A stretch of 64,000 nt of DNA from Spongilla lacustris (taxonomy: Eukaryota > Porifera > Demospongiae > Spongillida > Spongillidae), in assembly GCA_949361645.1 (NCBI GenBank), contig OX442426.1:1670673-1734672 (forward strand). The letters run 5' to 3'. A model generated the notes under the pieces. That model was not told the DNA's origin, made no database searches, and saw nothing but the letters and a program-made list of their open reading frames with translations. Of the stretch, positions 10,826 through 22,351 are shown one piece after another; the first letter of the stretch is position 1, and every line of letters starts with the position of its first letter. The translations under genes and the position numbers were made by a program.

Positions 10826-11720
10826 CAAGGCTTCTATGGTGCTTCACTCAAGGCCTATGCAGCAGTAGTGCATCTCAGGATTCACACTGTTGCAGGTTGT
10901 GTTGTTCGACTTGTTGCTTCCAAATCCCAAGTTGCACCTGTACATACACAAACAATTCCACGTCTGGAACTCATGTCTGCACTACTTCTATCCTAACTGT
11001 TGCCCAATATTATGGCAGCTTTTGCAGTAGAGTTGAAGTTAGATGTACCTGTTTGCTATACTGATTCAAGGGTATTGAATACAGAGTGAACACAAGGAAT
11101 GGAAGCAATATGTTCAAAATCGTGTGGATGCTATCAGAAAACGTATGCCGATTGATTGTTGGAGACATTGCTCTGGTCATAGCAACCCTGCTGACATACC
11201 ATCAAGAGGTTCCAGTCTGTGTGATTTACAAACTCGATCTTTGTGGCTACAGGGACTAGAATGGCTTAAAGGTGACCTTGAACCTGACAAGTGCATTTCA
11301 GGGATAATGCCTGAGGAATATCAAAAGGAACTCAAGGTGAAGATCACTCAGAATATTCTGGTAGTGGAAGCAAGTAACTTTGGTGAAATCTTTGATTGAG
11401 TGTGAAGTGTTCAATGTCAAGACAGGTGAGGTGGATTGTTTGAATGATTGATTAGATCTATTAAGCAATAACATCATTGGCTAAGTGAGGCTGTCACTTG
11501 ATGAACTTTCAACTGCAGTTGTTGAAGTGGAAGGAATTTTGAATTCAAGATCACTCACACATGTGTCTACTTAAGAAGAGCCATTGATGCCATCCCATCT
11601 TCTTATGGGACATCGAATATTCAATATGCCTCAGCCTAATTACAGGGGTGATGAGGACTATGAGAGTGGTGTTCCAGCTACTGGTTTCACACAGAGTTTC
11701 AAATATTTGAATACACTAAT
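10826..11720 (+). pseudogene. BEL/Pao retrotransposon pol remnants (RNase H to integrase)
   Basis: The frame at 10826-10996 shows the BEL/Pao RNase H region: 'GASLKAYAAVVHLR', then 'LVASKSQVAPV' and 'QTIPRLELMSALLLS'. After a stop and frame change, 11090-11290 reads 'YVQNRVDAIRKRMPIDCW', 'HCSGHSNPADIPSRG' and 'LWLQGLEWLKG', the conserved block that follows RNase H in this class. At about 11498-11640 short pieces of the integrase end are recognisable ('VVEVEGILNSRSLTHV', 'PLMPSHLLMGHR'). The protease, reverse transcriptase and most of the integrase are missing, and several stops and phase changes occur, so it is an inert remnant. The family call rests on these motifs. Confidence 0.8.
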
Positions 11721-12167
11721 AGTGGTGGCAATGTAGCTTCTTGTTCCACAGTGACTGAATGAACAACATCTTTAGCTCGGTTTAATTTCAATGGGTATAA
11801 ATGTTGAACAGAATGTTGGAATTTTGATGATGCTTGTTTTTTGGACTTGAACTGATCTCTGCATGGTGCTCAATACTCTCCACCTTAAAAAAAACATTCA
11901 ACAACAGCTAGCCTCCAAAGGGTTCAAGGTAATTCTTGGTCATGCACTAATACCACCTCTCCCACAGCTAATTTAATCTTGTTACCACCATTCTTCCTTT
12001 AATAGTGATGCCCTTCCCAGAGCTCACTTAGGAATTTTTTCACCAACCATTATTAAAATGCGTGAGTACTGAACCATGCATGTCCAAGGTAAACAGCTGC
12101 ACAGAGAGCTGAGCAAAGGATCCATGCTATGTGTTCATGCCGGTTAGTTGACTACCATGGCAGCCAA

Positions 12168-12375
12168 CTGGGGGGGAGTGTGTTCCGTATTGTTGGACTA
12201 ATAATCTATACATATATATACGGTATACTCGGATAATTAGAGTGAATCAGTCAATTGTAGAAGTGAATGTTCGTGTGTCCTTTGTGTGTCTGATATATGG
12301 TATGAATTCTATCAACCCAGCCAATTTATCGTTTGCCATCGAACTGCAACAGAAATAGGTTATATTTGTGGTAAG
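12168..12375 (+). repeat. Candidate polypurine tract and 3' LTR start of the BEL/Pao remnant
   Basis: A purine run 'gggggggag' at 12170-12178 is followed directly by 'tgtgttccgtattg', the arrangement expected where a 3' LTR begins after the polypurine tract. The next 200 bp contain 'tatatatacggtatactc', a possible TATA region. No matching 5' LTR was found in the window, so the right boundary is a guess. Confidence 0.45.
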
Positions 12376-13246
12376 TTTGTTTCAGTCAGTGTGTGAAATC
12401 CCACAAAGAGGTGACCCTCACTATACAACGTACAGAGACCCTTTGATTTGGGTGATGATTTGTGAACAGATTTGGATGCCTTGGGCATGAAATTATTTAT
12501 GACCCCCCTGGCCTATATACATACACATGTACTGAAATGGGGTGTGTGTATGTGTGTGTATGGGTGCATGGGGGGTTATTGGCATTGGGTAGGGGACAGT
12601 GATACGAGGCAATGTGTAATGCACCTACTATAGACGGCTCCTTCAAATTTACACTATCGGCTGCAAGCATGTGTACAACTTAAAAACTAAATATACAATT
12701 AATGTACGTTCTTTGAATTGGCTACTGGCATGTCACTTAAACAGCACAGGAAGCTCAGCATTCTGCACCGTGCGACCCTGGCACCTTTGAAGCTTCATGC
12801 ATTGCATGTAGATGTTCGTACAAATATAGAAGATGCATTGACATGCAGAGCCATTTATCTTGATGAGCATTACTAGCATGAAAGCCGGCATGGGTTTATA
12901 GGAATGTAACAGAAATATATATTTGTATTTTTGGAGTCGAGCTATATGCTGAAGAGTATCAAAAAATTTACATACTACTCAAACAGCAGACTAGCCAATA
13001 TACTATATATGCCCTTGAACTTGCTAAATTCTCTCCTTGTTAATCTATTCTAAAGTAGCTATACATGTAGATGTAGCTTATGGTCAAGTTCGTCATCAGC
13101 CCAACAGCCTGACAATAGATCCATCGATGACGCAGCGCAATCAATCAATTGCGCAAAACTATCGACCGCGCGTAACGAATATATACATGTACCAAATTCA
13201 TGAATTATTGTCCGTTATTTCAAGCAGTTCTTTTCCAACCTCACTC
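12376..13246. other. Intergenic, no gene seen
   Basis: Short GT-rich stretch near 12540-12575. The rest is unremarkable AT-rich sequence without supported genes, RNA genes or repeats. Confidence 0.5.
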
Positions 13247-16213
13247 CTATTGTACATAAAATTCAAAAGATTGGAGAGCCACGTCTTCGTTAACTGACTG
13301 TGGTTCCACGTTGTTGGGGTCTTGAGTTTCTTCTTCACCTACATCAAAACCTGTATGTGAAGTTGTTTGACCCAATAGCCTTGCTGCAATTTCTGCCATC
13401 GTCTCTTCCCCCTCTGTCTCCATTTCTCCAGGATCCATTACCCAATCAAGTGCTGCCATTCGGGTCACTCCCAGTTCAACAGGCAACCTTGTGATTACAG
13501 CAGCTATCTCCCTTAGTTGGGAACTTTCTCCAGCATCTGCTGCCATCAGTGCTGCTCTGTCTGGTCTCATTTGCCTGATCCAAGTTTCAGGCAGAACCCC
13601 TGACTTGCACCAACAGTTCAATACAGTTGTTGCCGAGATGTCCTGCCAGGCAGCTACAAGCCAAATAATGGCCTGAATGTGTCAAGAGTGAAGAAGATAT
13701 TGTAGGTACATGTAAGAGCACATCAGTGCAAAAACCTATACAACAAGTAAACCAAGACAGACCTGCTTAAGATTGGCTTTAAGTGACAGTGCCTGTAGAT
13801 CCTGACTGGGATCATCATCATACTGTTGGACCATGTAACGAGCCAGCTTGCCTTTGTAGTGGGCCTTAAAGGCAGCAATGATACCTTGGTCCAAGGGCTG
13901 CACAACTGACGTGCAGTTCGGTGGCAGAAAAAGGAGCAAAAGATTGCTCAACCTAAAGGCATCAAAGCTGCCCACTTTTGTAAGTACTATATCTGCCATA
14001 CCATGTGAACTGGCATTGTCCAGCAACATCAAGCAGTTACGCTGTTGCGACATAAACTGCTCATTCACACTCTTAGACCAATCAGTGAAAACCTGCAGAA
14101 AACCGCAGTGAGTATGAATTATAAAGTAACCTGAAGCTCAACATGCGTGTGCTTACCTCACTACGCATCCAAGCCTTCTTATTGCTATAATAGGACACCA
14201 CAATACCACTGAGGGTTGAAGCTTTTCCCAAAACAGCGGGGCCGCTTGTATTTATGAATCACGATGGGTTTAAGGCGCTCAGTTCCACATACATTAACAG
14301 CTAGGCCCACTGTTATGCGATCTTTTACTTTCTTAAAGCCTCTCACATCAGTAGTTGTGGTGAGTGTACGATCAGGCTAAAGTAATTCAAACGTTTCTTT
14401 CACTACATGTACATAAAAATTAATCTATTTATCTTGCTATTTATTGGAACGTATCACTCACTGCCTGTCTGTAGTATAAACCTGTCTCATCAAAATTGAA
14501 GATGTCATTTAGCTGGTCTGTACAGTGCGTAACGTGATACTTGATCTTAAAATTTTTTCCAGCAATTTTACAATTCTCTTGATTGTTGTAGCCTAGTGGT
14601 ATGAGATAATCAAAATCTGAAAACGGAATAAGCTTTACTAGCCATCTGGCAATAAGTGACATTGAAAAAGAAGTGTGTCAAGTTATTTTCGGGCACGCAC
14701 TCTTTTATTTTCTATTATTGCTCCAAACACACAGTTTTTAGCCCATTTCTCCTCTGTTTCGCAACGGATTGCGCTGATCGTTGGTACATATATGCAACGT
14801 TGCACCTTGCACCAAACTGCGCAGTCTGATTTCGAACCCGGGACACAGTTTGAGTTCTGCTTGCCTACGAAGGCCAATTTGAGGTGGAAAAGTGTTAGGT
14901 CAGGATTTTCTTTAGGCACGTTTTATCCTGCCTAAAAGTGAGCATGTAGGCAGTCAAATGGTACCTGTATCGGAATCAGGTCTAGTTCAAGCATTATAAG
15001 TCGTCTTTACCCTCTAATAGACGCTTCAAGTCGGAAAGTTGAAAAACAGCGGACATCATTTGTTAATGACGTCATTGCTAAACATGACTGTATAGCTGTT
15101 GTGCTGATCAGAGCCAAAACGATTCTTTTCAGAACCAAGAAGAGCAAGCTTCTACCAATGGGCTACCGCTTCGTAGGAGAAATCAGTCGCCACCAATACG
15201 AAAATAACTTGACACACTTCTTTTTCAATGTTACTTATTGCCAGATGGCTAGTAAAGCTTATTCCGTTTTCAGATTTTGATTATCTCATACCACTAGGCT
15301 ACAACAATCAAGAGAATTGTAAAATTGCTGGAAATTTTTTTAAGATCAAGTATCACGTTACGCACTGTAGTGGCTCAGAATATCAGGCAGCTCCCTCTGG
15401 GCTCTAGCCACACCTTGCTGGTCAGCACCACCAGCTTCCCCGTGAAGGTGCACAGAAAAGACACCATGACGTTTTTTTCCATTTGGCTAGCCAACCATGG
15501 CTAAGTCCATCAACAGTGTGATCATCATCCGGCATTACACTTGCAGAAGAGGTAGATGGAAGGATGGCTGGAGGTGTGGCTGCAGATGTAGGTGTGGCTG
15601 CTGATGTGGAAGTGACTGCTGAAGGAGTGGCTGCTAAAGACAGGGGTGTGGCTGAAAATAACGGAATGGCTCCAGTGTCTCCAGATGTAAGAGGAGCGAC
15701 TCCAGATGAAGCACTTATAGAAGCTACAGCTCCTCGTCGATCAATTTGCAGGTGCATGGCCAATTCTGATGCCTTTGACAGCATCAGAGCATCTGAAAGC
15801 ATACCGTTGCGCTCACGTACGCTGGAGAGTATGTGGACTAATCAGTTTATACATTCATACTGTATGACAATAATCTTTTACCTTTTAAACCAAGAAAAAA
15901 GCCCCTCATCTAGTAGAGGCCACATTGGGGCACGCCTCCTACACCTATCTTTCTCTGGTTCGTAAGGGCTCAGATCGTGGAATCCAGCACGCACTGCTTT
16001 CCCGACCACTGTCCGACAGATATGCTTCCCCGAGATTTGGCTAAACCACGCAGCAACTTTCTCGTCAGAGTCACCCGTGGAGACTTTCCTACGCGCAAGC
16101 TTGCATTTTTCGTCCACCGTGAGCTTGTTCCTTGCCTTCGCAGTCGATTGTGCGCGTACCTCCGATATGGCAGCATGTACATGTAAAGCATTATGCGAAC
16201 AAACTCTGCGCAC
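13247..16213 (-). pseudogene. Tigger (pogo/Tc1-mariner) transposase, multi-exon and decayed
   Basis: Minus-strand blocks in order. The N-terminal helix-turn-helix is at 16213-15882 ('KLTVDEKCKLARRKVSTG', 'ISGKHICRTVVGKAVRAG'), ending at a GT donor. A CENP-B-like block follows at 15821-15377, carrying an unusual Ala/Ser/Thr/Pro-rich insert and 'LSHGWLAKWK'; a frame change falls in a run of seven A. Next is 'LNDIFNFDETGLYYR' at about 14515-14470 (first catalytic Asp). Block 14379-14154 has 'VKDRITVGLAVNVCGTERL'. Block 14090-13766 has 'CLMLLDNASSHGM' (second Asp) and 'SVVQPLDQGIIAAFK' (third Asp). The C-terminal exon 13672-13247 has 'CWCKSGVLPETW'. Several exon borders match GT/AG, for example near 14153, 14091, 13766 and 13673. 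At least two frameshifts plus an inserted foldback element make this copy non-functional. Confidence 0.85.
14523..15367. mobile_element. TA-flanked foldback element inserted in the Tigger gene
   Basis: The left terminus CAGTGCGTAACGTGATAC and right terminus GTATCACGTTACGCACTG are exact inverted repeats flanked by TA on both sides (14521-14522 and 15368-15369). The inverted arms extend about 170 bp (14523-14693 and 15199-15367) with only a few mismatches. The core of about 500 bp has no recognised protein. A TA target duplication is the mark of Tc1/mariner-type insertion. The insertion separates the CENP-B block of the Tigger gene from its first catalytic block, so it postdates that gene. Confidence 0.85.
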
Positions 16214-16399
16214 GCATGCATTTTATACGATCGAAAGCGGAACGAATGTGCCTTTGTGCACACAACAAAAAGTTTCATATATGCGCTGAATGTGCACAAT
16301 TGTCCTGTCTTTGTTCAGCCGCAGATTAAAGCGCTGTACAATGGTACCCTTTCTTATCATTATGCGGCGCATACATAATCATGGAACACGCAAGTCGAA

Positions 16400-16520
16400 T
16401 AAGCTTTCATCTTTCACGCAGTATACACTGTTAGCTTTCACACAGTATGCACTGTTAGCTTTCATCTTAAGTGCAGTATACACTGTGGTAGCTTTCAAGT
16501 TACATGCAATATACACTGTG
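16400..16520. repeat. Minisatellite, about 30-bp unit, four copies
   Basis: Copies of 'gcagtatacactgttagctt' and variants alternate with 'tcatcttaagt' or 'tcaagttacat'. Directly after it, 16550-16612 holds three copies of 'gagcttataaggaggg' or close variants. Confidence 0.75.
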
Positions 16521-16882
16521 GGTTATGAATTAGTTTAGGTACACACCCCTGAGCTTATAAGGAGGGAATGAGCTTATAAAGTGGTGTGCTTATAAGGAGG
16601 GCAGACTGTAGTGATTTTAGTGGTTACCTAAGTTTTGCAAAGCAACCACATCCATTGTGTGGACAAGGAAACCACAAGCCAGCCCTAAGCTAGCTACTGG
16701 CCTAACAAGGGATAATGGTTCTGGGGCTATGCTAAAGCTTCATACATGTATGTAGGTTGGCCCATGCCCATTTAGTGTTTGCATTAGTTATCACAAATAG
16801 AATAACCTTATGGGCCCACTTCGTACATACATGTATGGACACACCTCCCTTGACAACTTACATGTACATGTACATGTTATAT
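16521..16882. other. No gene seen
   Basis: Intergenic sequence with short 'gcttataaggaggg' repeats at its left edge and 'acatgtacatgt' words at its right edge. Frames here are short and without recognisable motifs. Confidence 0.4.
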
Positions 16883-16970
16883 ACTATACTGTTGGTCAGT
16901 TGGCCTTCTCCCTATACTGTTGGCCTTCTCCCTATACTGTTGGCCTTCTCCCTATACTGTTGGCCTTCCC
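16883..16970. repeat. 20-bp tandem repeat, four copies
   Basis: The unit is 'ctatactgttggccttctcc'. The first copy carries an 8-bp insertion and the last ends 'ccttccc'. Copies are otherwise identical, pointing to recent expansion. Confidence 0.9.
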
Positions 16971-17391
16971 TAAAGGTTTTCATTCTTAGTATGCACGGCA
17001 TTACATGTAGTCCCTTGCTCTCATTACTGTCAACAGTAAGGCTCTCAATTGTAGTACTCCAAGCCTAGCTGGCAACAAGTAGACAGGCAATAGAGTAACC
17101 CTGGGGCTCACCAAAAATGTACATACATGTATGGACACAAGTAGTAGTGCTGCACATCTGTTAACATACTATGAACTTCCAGGACACAGCTATACCTAGG
17201 ACAACCAGCAAAACCAGGCCTAGGGGTTGTATTTGCACAAAGATGCATGGCATTGTGCATGAGATTATTCACTGTATGTACAGACCAAGACCTTTTATCA
17301 GCACAGTCTGGCCACACAACAAAATTCTTGACATTGGGCCTTTGTTACTTTGTACAAACATCAAAATAAGATAGGATCAGCAGGTGTTTAT

Positions 17392-17460
<69 letters not shown>
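17392..17460. repeat. (CA)n microsatellite
   Basis: About 34 uninterrupted CA dinucleotides. His/Thr-rich frames across it are artefacts of the repeat. Confidence 0.98.
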
Positions 17461-17461
<1 letters not shown>

Positions 17462-17854
17462 CAGCTGAACGTGGGGGAGGAGGAGGCAGGAATAGGCAAC
17501 ATCTGCCAGTATCACTTACGGTTTCCAGTCATGCATTTGCTACAGATGTTACGTGTACAAGAAGCACACCATTACATGCATGTACTTCCTATAACACCAG
17601 GGATTTACCGCACCTACCCCCTGGTGTACACGTGGCGTGTCACTTGCTATTCTGTCAATTAATCCAGGGTTCACAAACATGCCATTTAACTGTACATATG
17701 AAGGGAAGACTTCCTACAATAATACTGCAGCAATGCAAGTAGAACATCATAACACAAACTTTCATGAATCCCTCAATTGTATTTAGCCAATCAGACACTC
17801 AGCTCAATGTTTTGGCATATACAAACTGCCACCACAACCTGTACAAAAAAAAAC

Positions 17855-17990
17855 TTTCTCTTTTCCTCCTCCCTTCAATTTCCTTACCTCCCCTTCCATC
17901 TCCCTCCCTCCTCATCCCGTCAATTTTCCTACCTCCCCCTCCCTCCCATCACTCTTGCTCCTCCTCTCTCCTTTCCTCCCCTTATCCCGG
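17855..17990. repeat. Polypyrimidine tract
   Basis: About 135 bases almost exclusively C and T on the plus strand ('tccctccctcctcatccc' and similar). It could adopt triplex structure or be a degraded CT repeat. No gene is supported around it. Confidence 0.7.
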
Positions 17991-18634
17991 CCGGCCCATT
18001 CACCCCGCTGGCCCCGGCTCTCATCTTATAGCGCATGTCAAATGAAGTACTATCCGGCTGAAAGGATCGTGTGTGAAAGGAAAAAGGTAAGCTAGCTGGG
18101 TTTGTTTTAAAAAAACAAAATAATACCATGCTTTCCAGAATGGAAGAATAGTTTATCTAGTGTTGTAAAGTGGTTTTAAACAGTCACTTATATTGGGTTG
18201 AAGAAAAGGACGTAAGTTAACCTCTTCTCTTCTACAGTATGCAATATGTGTGTTCAGGTGTATTCTAGTAATCACTGCATTTTTATTTCAGGGAGTTCAA
18301 GTGTCAGCTTAAATTGATTTTTCACATACAACGCTCACTAGCTGCAGGAACAATCAGAAGGAACAGTGCATGTGCATGGATGTCACTATGGATGTAATAT
18401 AGCGTTGCTGTTGTGTTAACTTAACTGCAGGTGTCACAACAAAGCACTGTTGTACATGTACATGTGATCATGTTTCAAAAGATTCAACCACATGCAATGG
18501 CGTCCTAGGCTGGTATGTTTCTCAGACACTCGATACCTCAGGATGCACTCAGATAGCTCACAACATCAACAACCATTCATTCATTATACTGAATCATGCA
18601 TGCACACGTGATCCTATATATATCTAATCACTGA

Positions 18635-19024
18635 ATGTTTCCGGACATCACAGTTCCTCCCCATTTCACACTGGTGACAGACCACCATCCCTTGTTGTCC
18701 ATTCTCAACCCGGAAAAGGGATTACCAGCAGTGACGGCAGCACGGTTGCATTGGTATATGCGGCAGGCTAGCCCTGTCATGATATCAGGTACATGCAAGA
18801 GTACCACTCAGCACACAAATGCTGATGCACTTTCACGTCTCCCAGTGGTGGCCGACATGGAGATGGCACAAATGGATGAGGAGGAAGGAGGGACATTCAC
18901 AACTACAAACCCTCCTGGTCGAGGTGGAGAACAACAACAATTAAGGGACCTGGTGTTAGCAAGGGTGTTTCAGCCTATTCAGGAGGGATGGCCACCCAAA
19001 ACTACAGAAGAGGTCCGGTTATAA
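18635..19024 (+). pseudogene. Gypsy (Ty3) retrotransposon fragment, RNase H end and linker
   Basis: The frame contains 'FTLVTDHHPLLSIL' and, 60 residues on, 'NADALSRLPV', the conserved end of the Ty3/Gypsy RNase H domain. It is followed by the usual linker toward the integrase zinc finger ('LRDLVLARVFQPIQEGWP'). Nothing upstream encodes reverse transcriptase and nothing downstream encodes integrase, where a minisatellite begins at once. It is a truncated fragment on the plus strand, opposite to the gag fragment at 19813-20669. The 24 bases after 18537 ('cctcaggatgcactcagata') recur near 20711 upstream of that gag, suggesting related elements. Confidence 0.75.
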
Positions 19025-19076
19025 AGCCATCCTTTGAATAGAGACATGAACTATACATGTACAGCAGTACAATCCT

Positions 19077-19760
19077 GTGAAAAGATACAGGGAGAGGTAT
19101 AGGCCTGTACCACTGTTCACGGAGGGGTACAGGCCTGCTCAGGGATACAGGCATGTTCAAGGAGGGGTACAGGGATACAAGCCTGGACAGGGGTACAGGC
19201 CTGTACTGGCAGGGGGGGGGGGGGGGGGGGTTGTGTGTACAGGACTGTACAGTGGGTACAGGCTTGTACAGGGGTAAAGGCGTGTACATGCAGGGAGGGG
19301 TGCAAGCCTGGACAGGGGTACAGGCCTGTACTGGGGTGGGGGGGTGGGGGGGGGGGGGTTGGGGGTACAGGACTGTACAAGGGTACAAGCTTGTACAGGG
19401 GTGCAGGCCTGTACAAGGGTAATGGCGTGTACAGGGAGGGGTAGTGGCCTGGAGAGGGGTACAGGCCTGTACTGGGGGGGGGGGGGGGGGGGGTTGTACA
19501 GGACTGTACAAGGGTACAGGCTTGTACAGGGGTGCAGGCCTGTACAAGGGTAATGGCGTGTACAGGGAGGGGTAGTGGCCTGGAGAGGGGTACAGGCCTG
19601 TACTGGGGGGGGGGGGGGGGGGGGGGGGGGTTGTACAGGACTGTACAAGGGTACAGGCTTGTACAGGGGTGCAGGCCTGTACAAGGGTAATGGCGTGTAC
19701 AGGGAGGGGTAGTGGCCTGTACAGTGGTACAGGCCTATAAAATTGTACAGGCCTGTACAA
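19077..19760. repeat. GTACAGG minisatellite with embedded poly-G tracts
   Basis: Higher units of about 130-155 bp repeat four times. Each is built of palindromic GTACAGGCCTGTAC-like words, plus 'ggtaatggcgtgtacaggga'. Each higher unit has a run of 19 to 26 G (for example 19212-19230, 19474-19493, 19605-19630). Pro-rich frames on the minus strand are repeat shadows. Confidence 0.9.
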
Positions 19761-19812
19761 TTTGGGGTACAAGTCGTTCAACCAATTGTATTGATACATA
19801 GCAGTTGTTCAT

Positions 19813-20669
19813 TCATGATGAACTCCACATACATATAGGTTTACCCATTGTCCTCTGTTTCATTCCATTTCTCTTGTCTTTTGCTAGGCCATGTAGTGAT
19901 CCCCATTGCAGTCTGTCCCATTCTTCTTTGCTTTCATCGTCCCCCTTTAGTTCCTTCACAGAGTGGTCTCTAGTACCCTTTCCAACACCTGTTCCTTCTG
20001 CCCTTTTCTTTGCACAACACGCCCTCTCAATTTGCCCCCATTTCATGCAAACTTTGTTTCTGAAGTTGAGTATCACGTGCTCCTCCACACCTGTTGCAAG
20101 CCCCTAGGCCTGACGGTCTCCCCCTTCTTGGTGGTGCTGCCACTTGATGTACTTCCTGTTTTGTGACACTCTGCAACTGTTCTGCGCGTCTTTAGTCTCC
20201 CTTTCCGCTATTTCCGCTGTCTCCAGCACCTTGGCAAATATGAGGTCTGCCTTTGTGAGGAGTCTCTTCTGTACCCCCTCGTCCCTCATACCAAAGAACA
20301 CCCTGTCTCTCAGCGTCTCGATAACGTCGCACCAAACGCACAGTTCTGCAAACTTGCTGCATACCACATATTATACACTTTCTCCCTCTTTTTGTCCCGT
20401 TTGTGGAACCGTACCTTCTGCGAATAGACTGCGATGACTAGAGGTTTAGGCGCTACGTGTTTCGTTAAGGCTGCGACCAGTTGCTCGTACGTTCGGTCTT
20501 TCAATTTCTGGGGTGCTACGAGCGCTCGGAGCAGGCCAAATGTAATACAGGCGAGGAAAGCGTCCTTTTTCTGTTCGGCTTCCACTTTATTTGCCAGGAA
20601 GAAATGTTCTAGCCGCTCGACGTATTAACTCAACCAGTCTTCCGTTGACGCGTCATACTCCCCTGCCAT
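19813..20669 (-). pseudogene. Gypsy (Ty3) gag remnant
   Basis: Minus-strand reading starts with an ATG at 20669 ('MAGEYDASTEDWLS'), then an in-frame TAA, then 'YVERLEHFFLANKVEAEQKK'. It continues with the gag capsid pattern 'AFLACITFGLLRALVAP', 'YEQLVAALTKHVAPKPLV' and 'LRDRVFFGMRDEGVQKRLL'. Toward 20110-20000 a degraded zinc-knuckle region is visible ('CNRCGG' and 'CCAKKRAEG' in different frames). Length and order match Gypsy gag. At least one stop and two or more frameshifts make it inactive. No protease or pol follows. Confidence 0.75.
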
Positions 20670-21849
20670 CCTTCTTAGCTATCCCATGCACCCTCGTCGC
20701 CACTGTAGACCTCAGGATGCACTCGGATAGCTCAGATCCAGCTACAGCTACGTGTAGGTCTACATCTCTTGTCTGAGCAGCCGGTCGAGATAAGCAGCCT
20801 AACATCATTTCAATACATCGATCTGTCTTGCAGAAAACACAGACTCGAAGCTTTTAGTATTCCATGGCATGTACTAGTAGTTACCCCCGGCACGGGGCAG
20901 CACCTGGCCCACCACGCCCTCTGCTCGACTCCAGCTTTGCAAAATGCTGGTCTCATTTTATTTTAAACTATGGAATATCCTTGATTTTACTAAATATCTA
21001 TGGCAACACATAGAAACGCCATTTAAAAATGGCGCCTTATTGCACCAAAACTGATTTACTATTTATAAAAATGGTCCCCAAATTCTTCACGACAACATCC
21101 ACTTTTTTTCATATATTATATTATTAGGATAGTTGTAGAATTGTTTCAGAGGGTGGCAAAAGTTCTAACCCCCCTCTGTTCATTAGTTATAACTAATGGC
21201 ATATCTTAATTAGCTTGATTTTTTTTTCCATTTTCTGTACAAGTCTATGGAATATCATATTTTCAGAAATGGTCCCAGAATTTTGGACGATACAAGGTAT
21301 AAAATTTGAAATTGCCTACATTTAAACATCATTTAGAGTAGTATTAGAGGGTGGCAAAAGTTGCAGGTCCGTTAGTTAAGTAAATAATAATCAAGTTAGT
21401 AAAAACGCCATACATTCACGGCTGTTTCGAGCTGGACATTAGGTTGCTAATTAGAACACATTCGAATTTTGGTATTTGGGATCCTAGAGAAGCTAATTAT
21501 TTTGTGGTTTACGTTCAGAGGCGCTGCTTGCCACTACCAATTCAATATACACAACCATTATGCTTTTGAAATTTCGTACTTAAAAAGAATGATACGCACA
21601 GTTAAAGTACGCTCTTCTTTGGCCCATAATTGCCGCGCATGTAACTATTGAAGGCACGCCTTTTAATGTTATCATTAAGTGCTCAGGCGGCAACCGATTT
21701 TTCTCGAAACCCGCCCGGCAGATTGTTTTAAAAACTTCTCCTACTCAAAGAGCGATCATTGTACTTCACCTTTGCGTTTAGTACATGCTGGGGCTTATTT
21801 TCTGGTGAGAGAACGACACGGTTACTCCGGACCATGTAACTAATGAATA
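20670..21849. other. No supported gene; degenerate direct repeat
   Basis: Sequence at about 21050-21180 is repeated loosely at 21250-21370 ('aaatggtcccc.aattctt' and 'agagggtggcaaaagttc' occur in both), an old tandem duplication of about 200 bp. No protein motif is seen. 20711-20735 shares a 24-base word with 18537. Confidence 0.5.
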
Positions 21850-22350
21850 ATGCACGTTGTCACACCCATCTGTATAAATTTGACATACGACGACAATGGG
21901 AAACACGCAATGGACGTCATGTCCAGAAGTTCTGTCAGAGAGTATTTGGTCATAACTGAACTATACAAGGGTGGAAACGAGAGCTTCAAACAAAATATAC
22001 CCGTGCTGCCTTTCACAGGAAAAAATGTTTGCTTTGCTACCCTGATAATCTAAAGTAGTTCCATATGATCGGGTGTAAATGTTGTTGTAATCCGAAGTAA
22101 ACTGTGATTTGCTAATGCTTCAAAAATGGTGTTTTACGTGGGATGTATTTTTTACGTTGGTAGTAAAATTTGCGCTACTTTTGCATGCTTTACTGCTGTA
22201 GCAATTCAGAATTGCAATGGTTTGAGTGACTCACATGTATGTGAAAATACCACAAATATTCTTACTGAATGCCCTGACATTACGTTGTATAGCGGTGTAT
22301 TAATTATTCATTGGTCTGAGAACGAGAAAGCGCAGCCATTAATTAACTAG
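21850..22350 (+). other. Possible terminal exons of an unidentified gene
   Basis: Two plus-strand frames look coding-like. 21850-22053 has 'ICINLTYDDNGKHAMDV' and 'LYKGGNESF', with N-glycosylation-type sites. The second is 22192-22350, preceded by a good acceptor 'ctgctgtag', with 'CNGLSDSHVCENTTNILTEC'; it ends in TAG followed two bases later by AATAAA. The Cys and Asn-X-Thr content suggests an extracellular protein. I do not recognise a family, and the two pieces may not belong together. Confidence 0.3.
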
Positions 22351-22351
22351 A

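Noticed and set aside
17350..17742. His/Thr-rich frames over the CA repeat
   Set aside because: Dinucleotide repeat translation only.
19002..19799. Proline-rich minus-strand frame of 265 codons
   Set aside because: Produced by poly-G tracts and GTACAGG repeats; no independent coding support.
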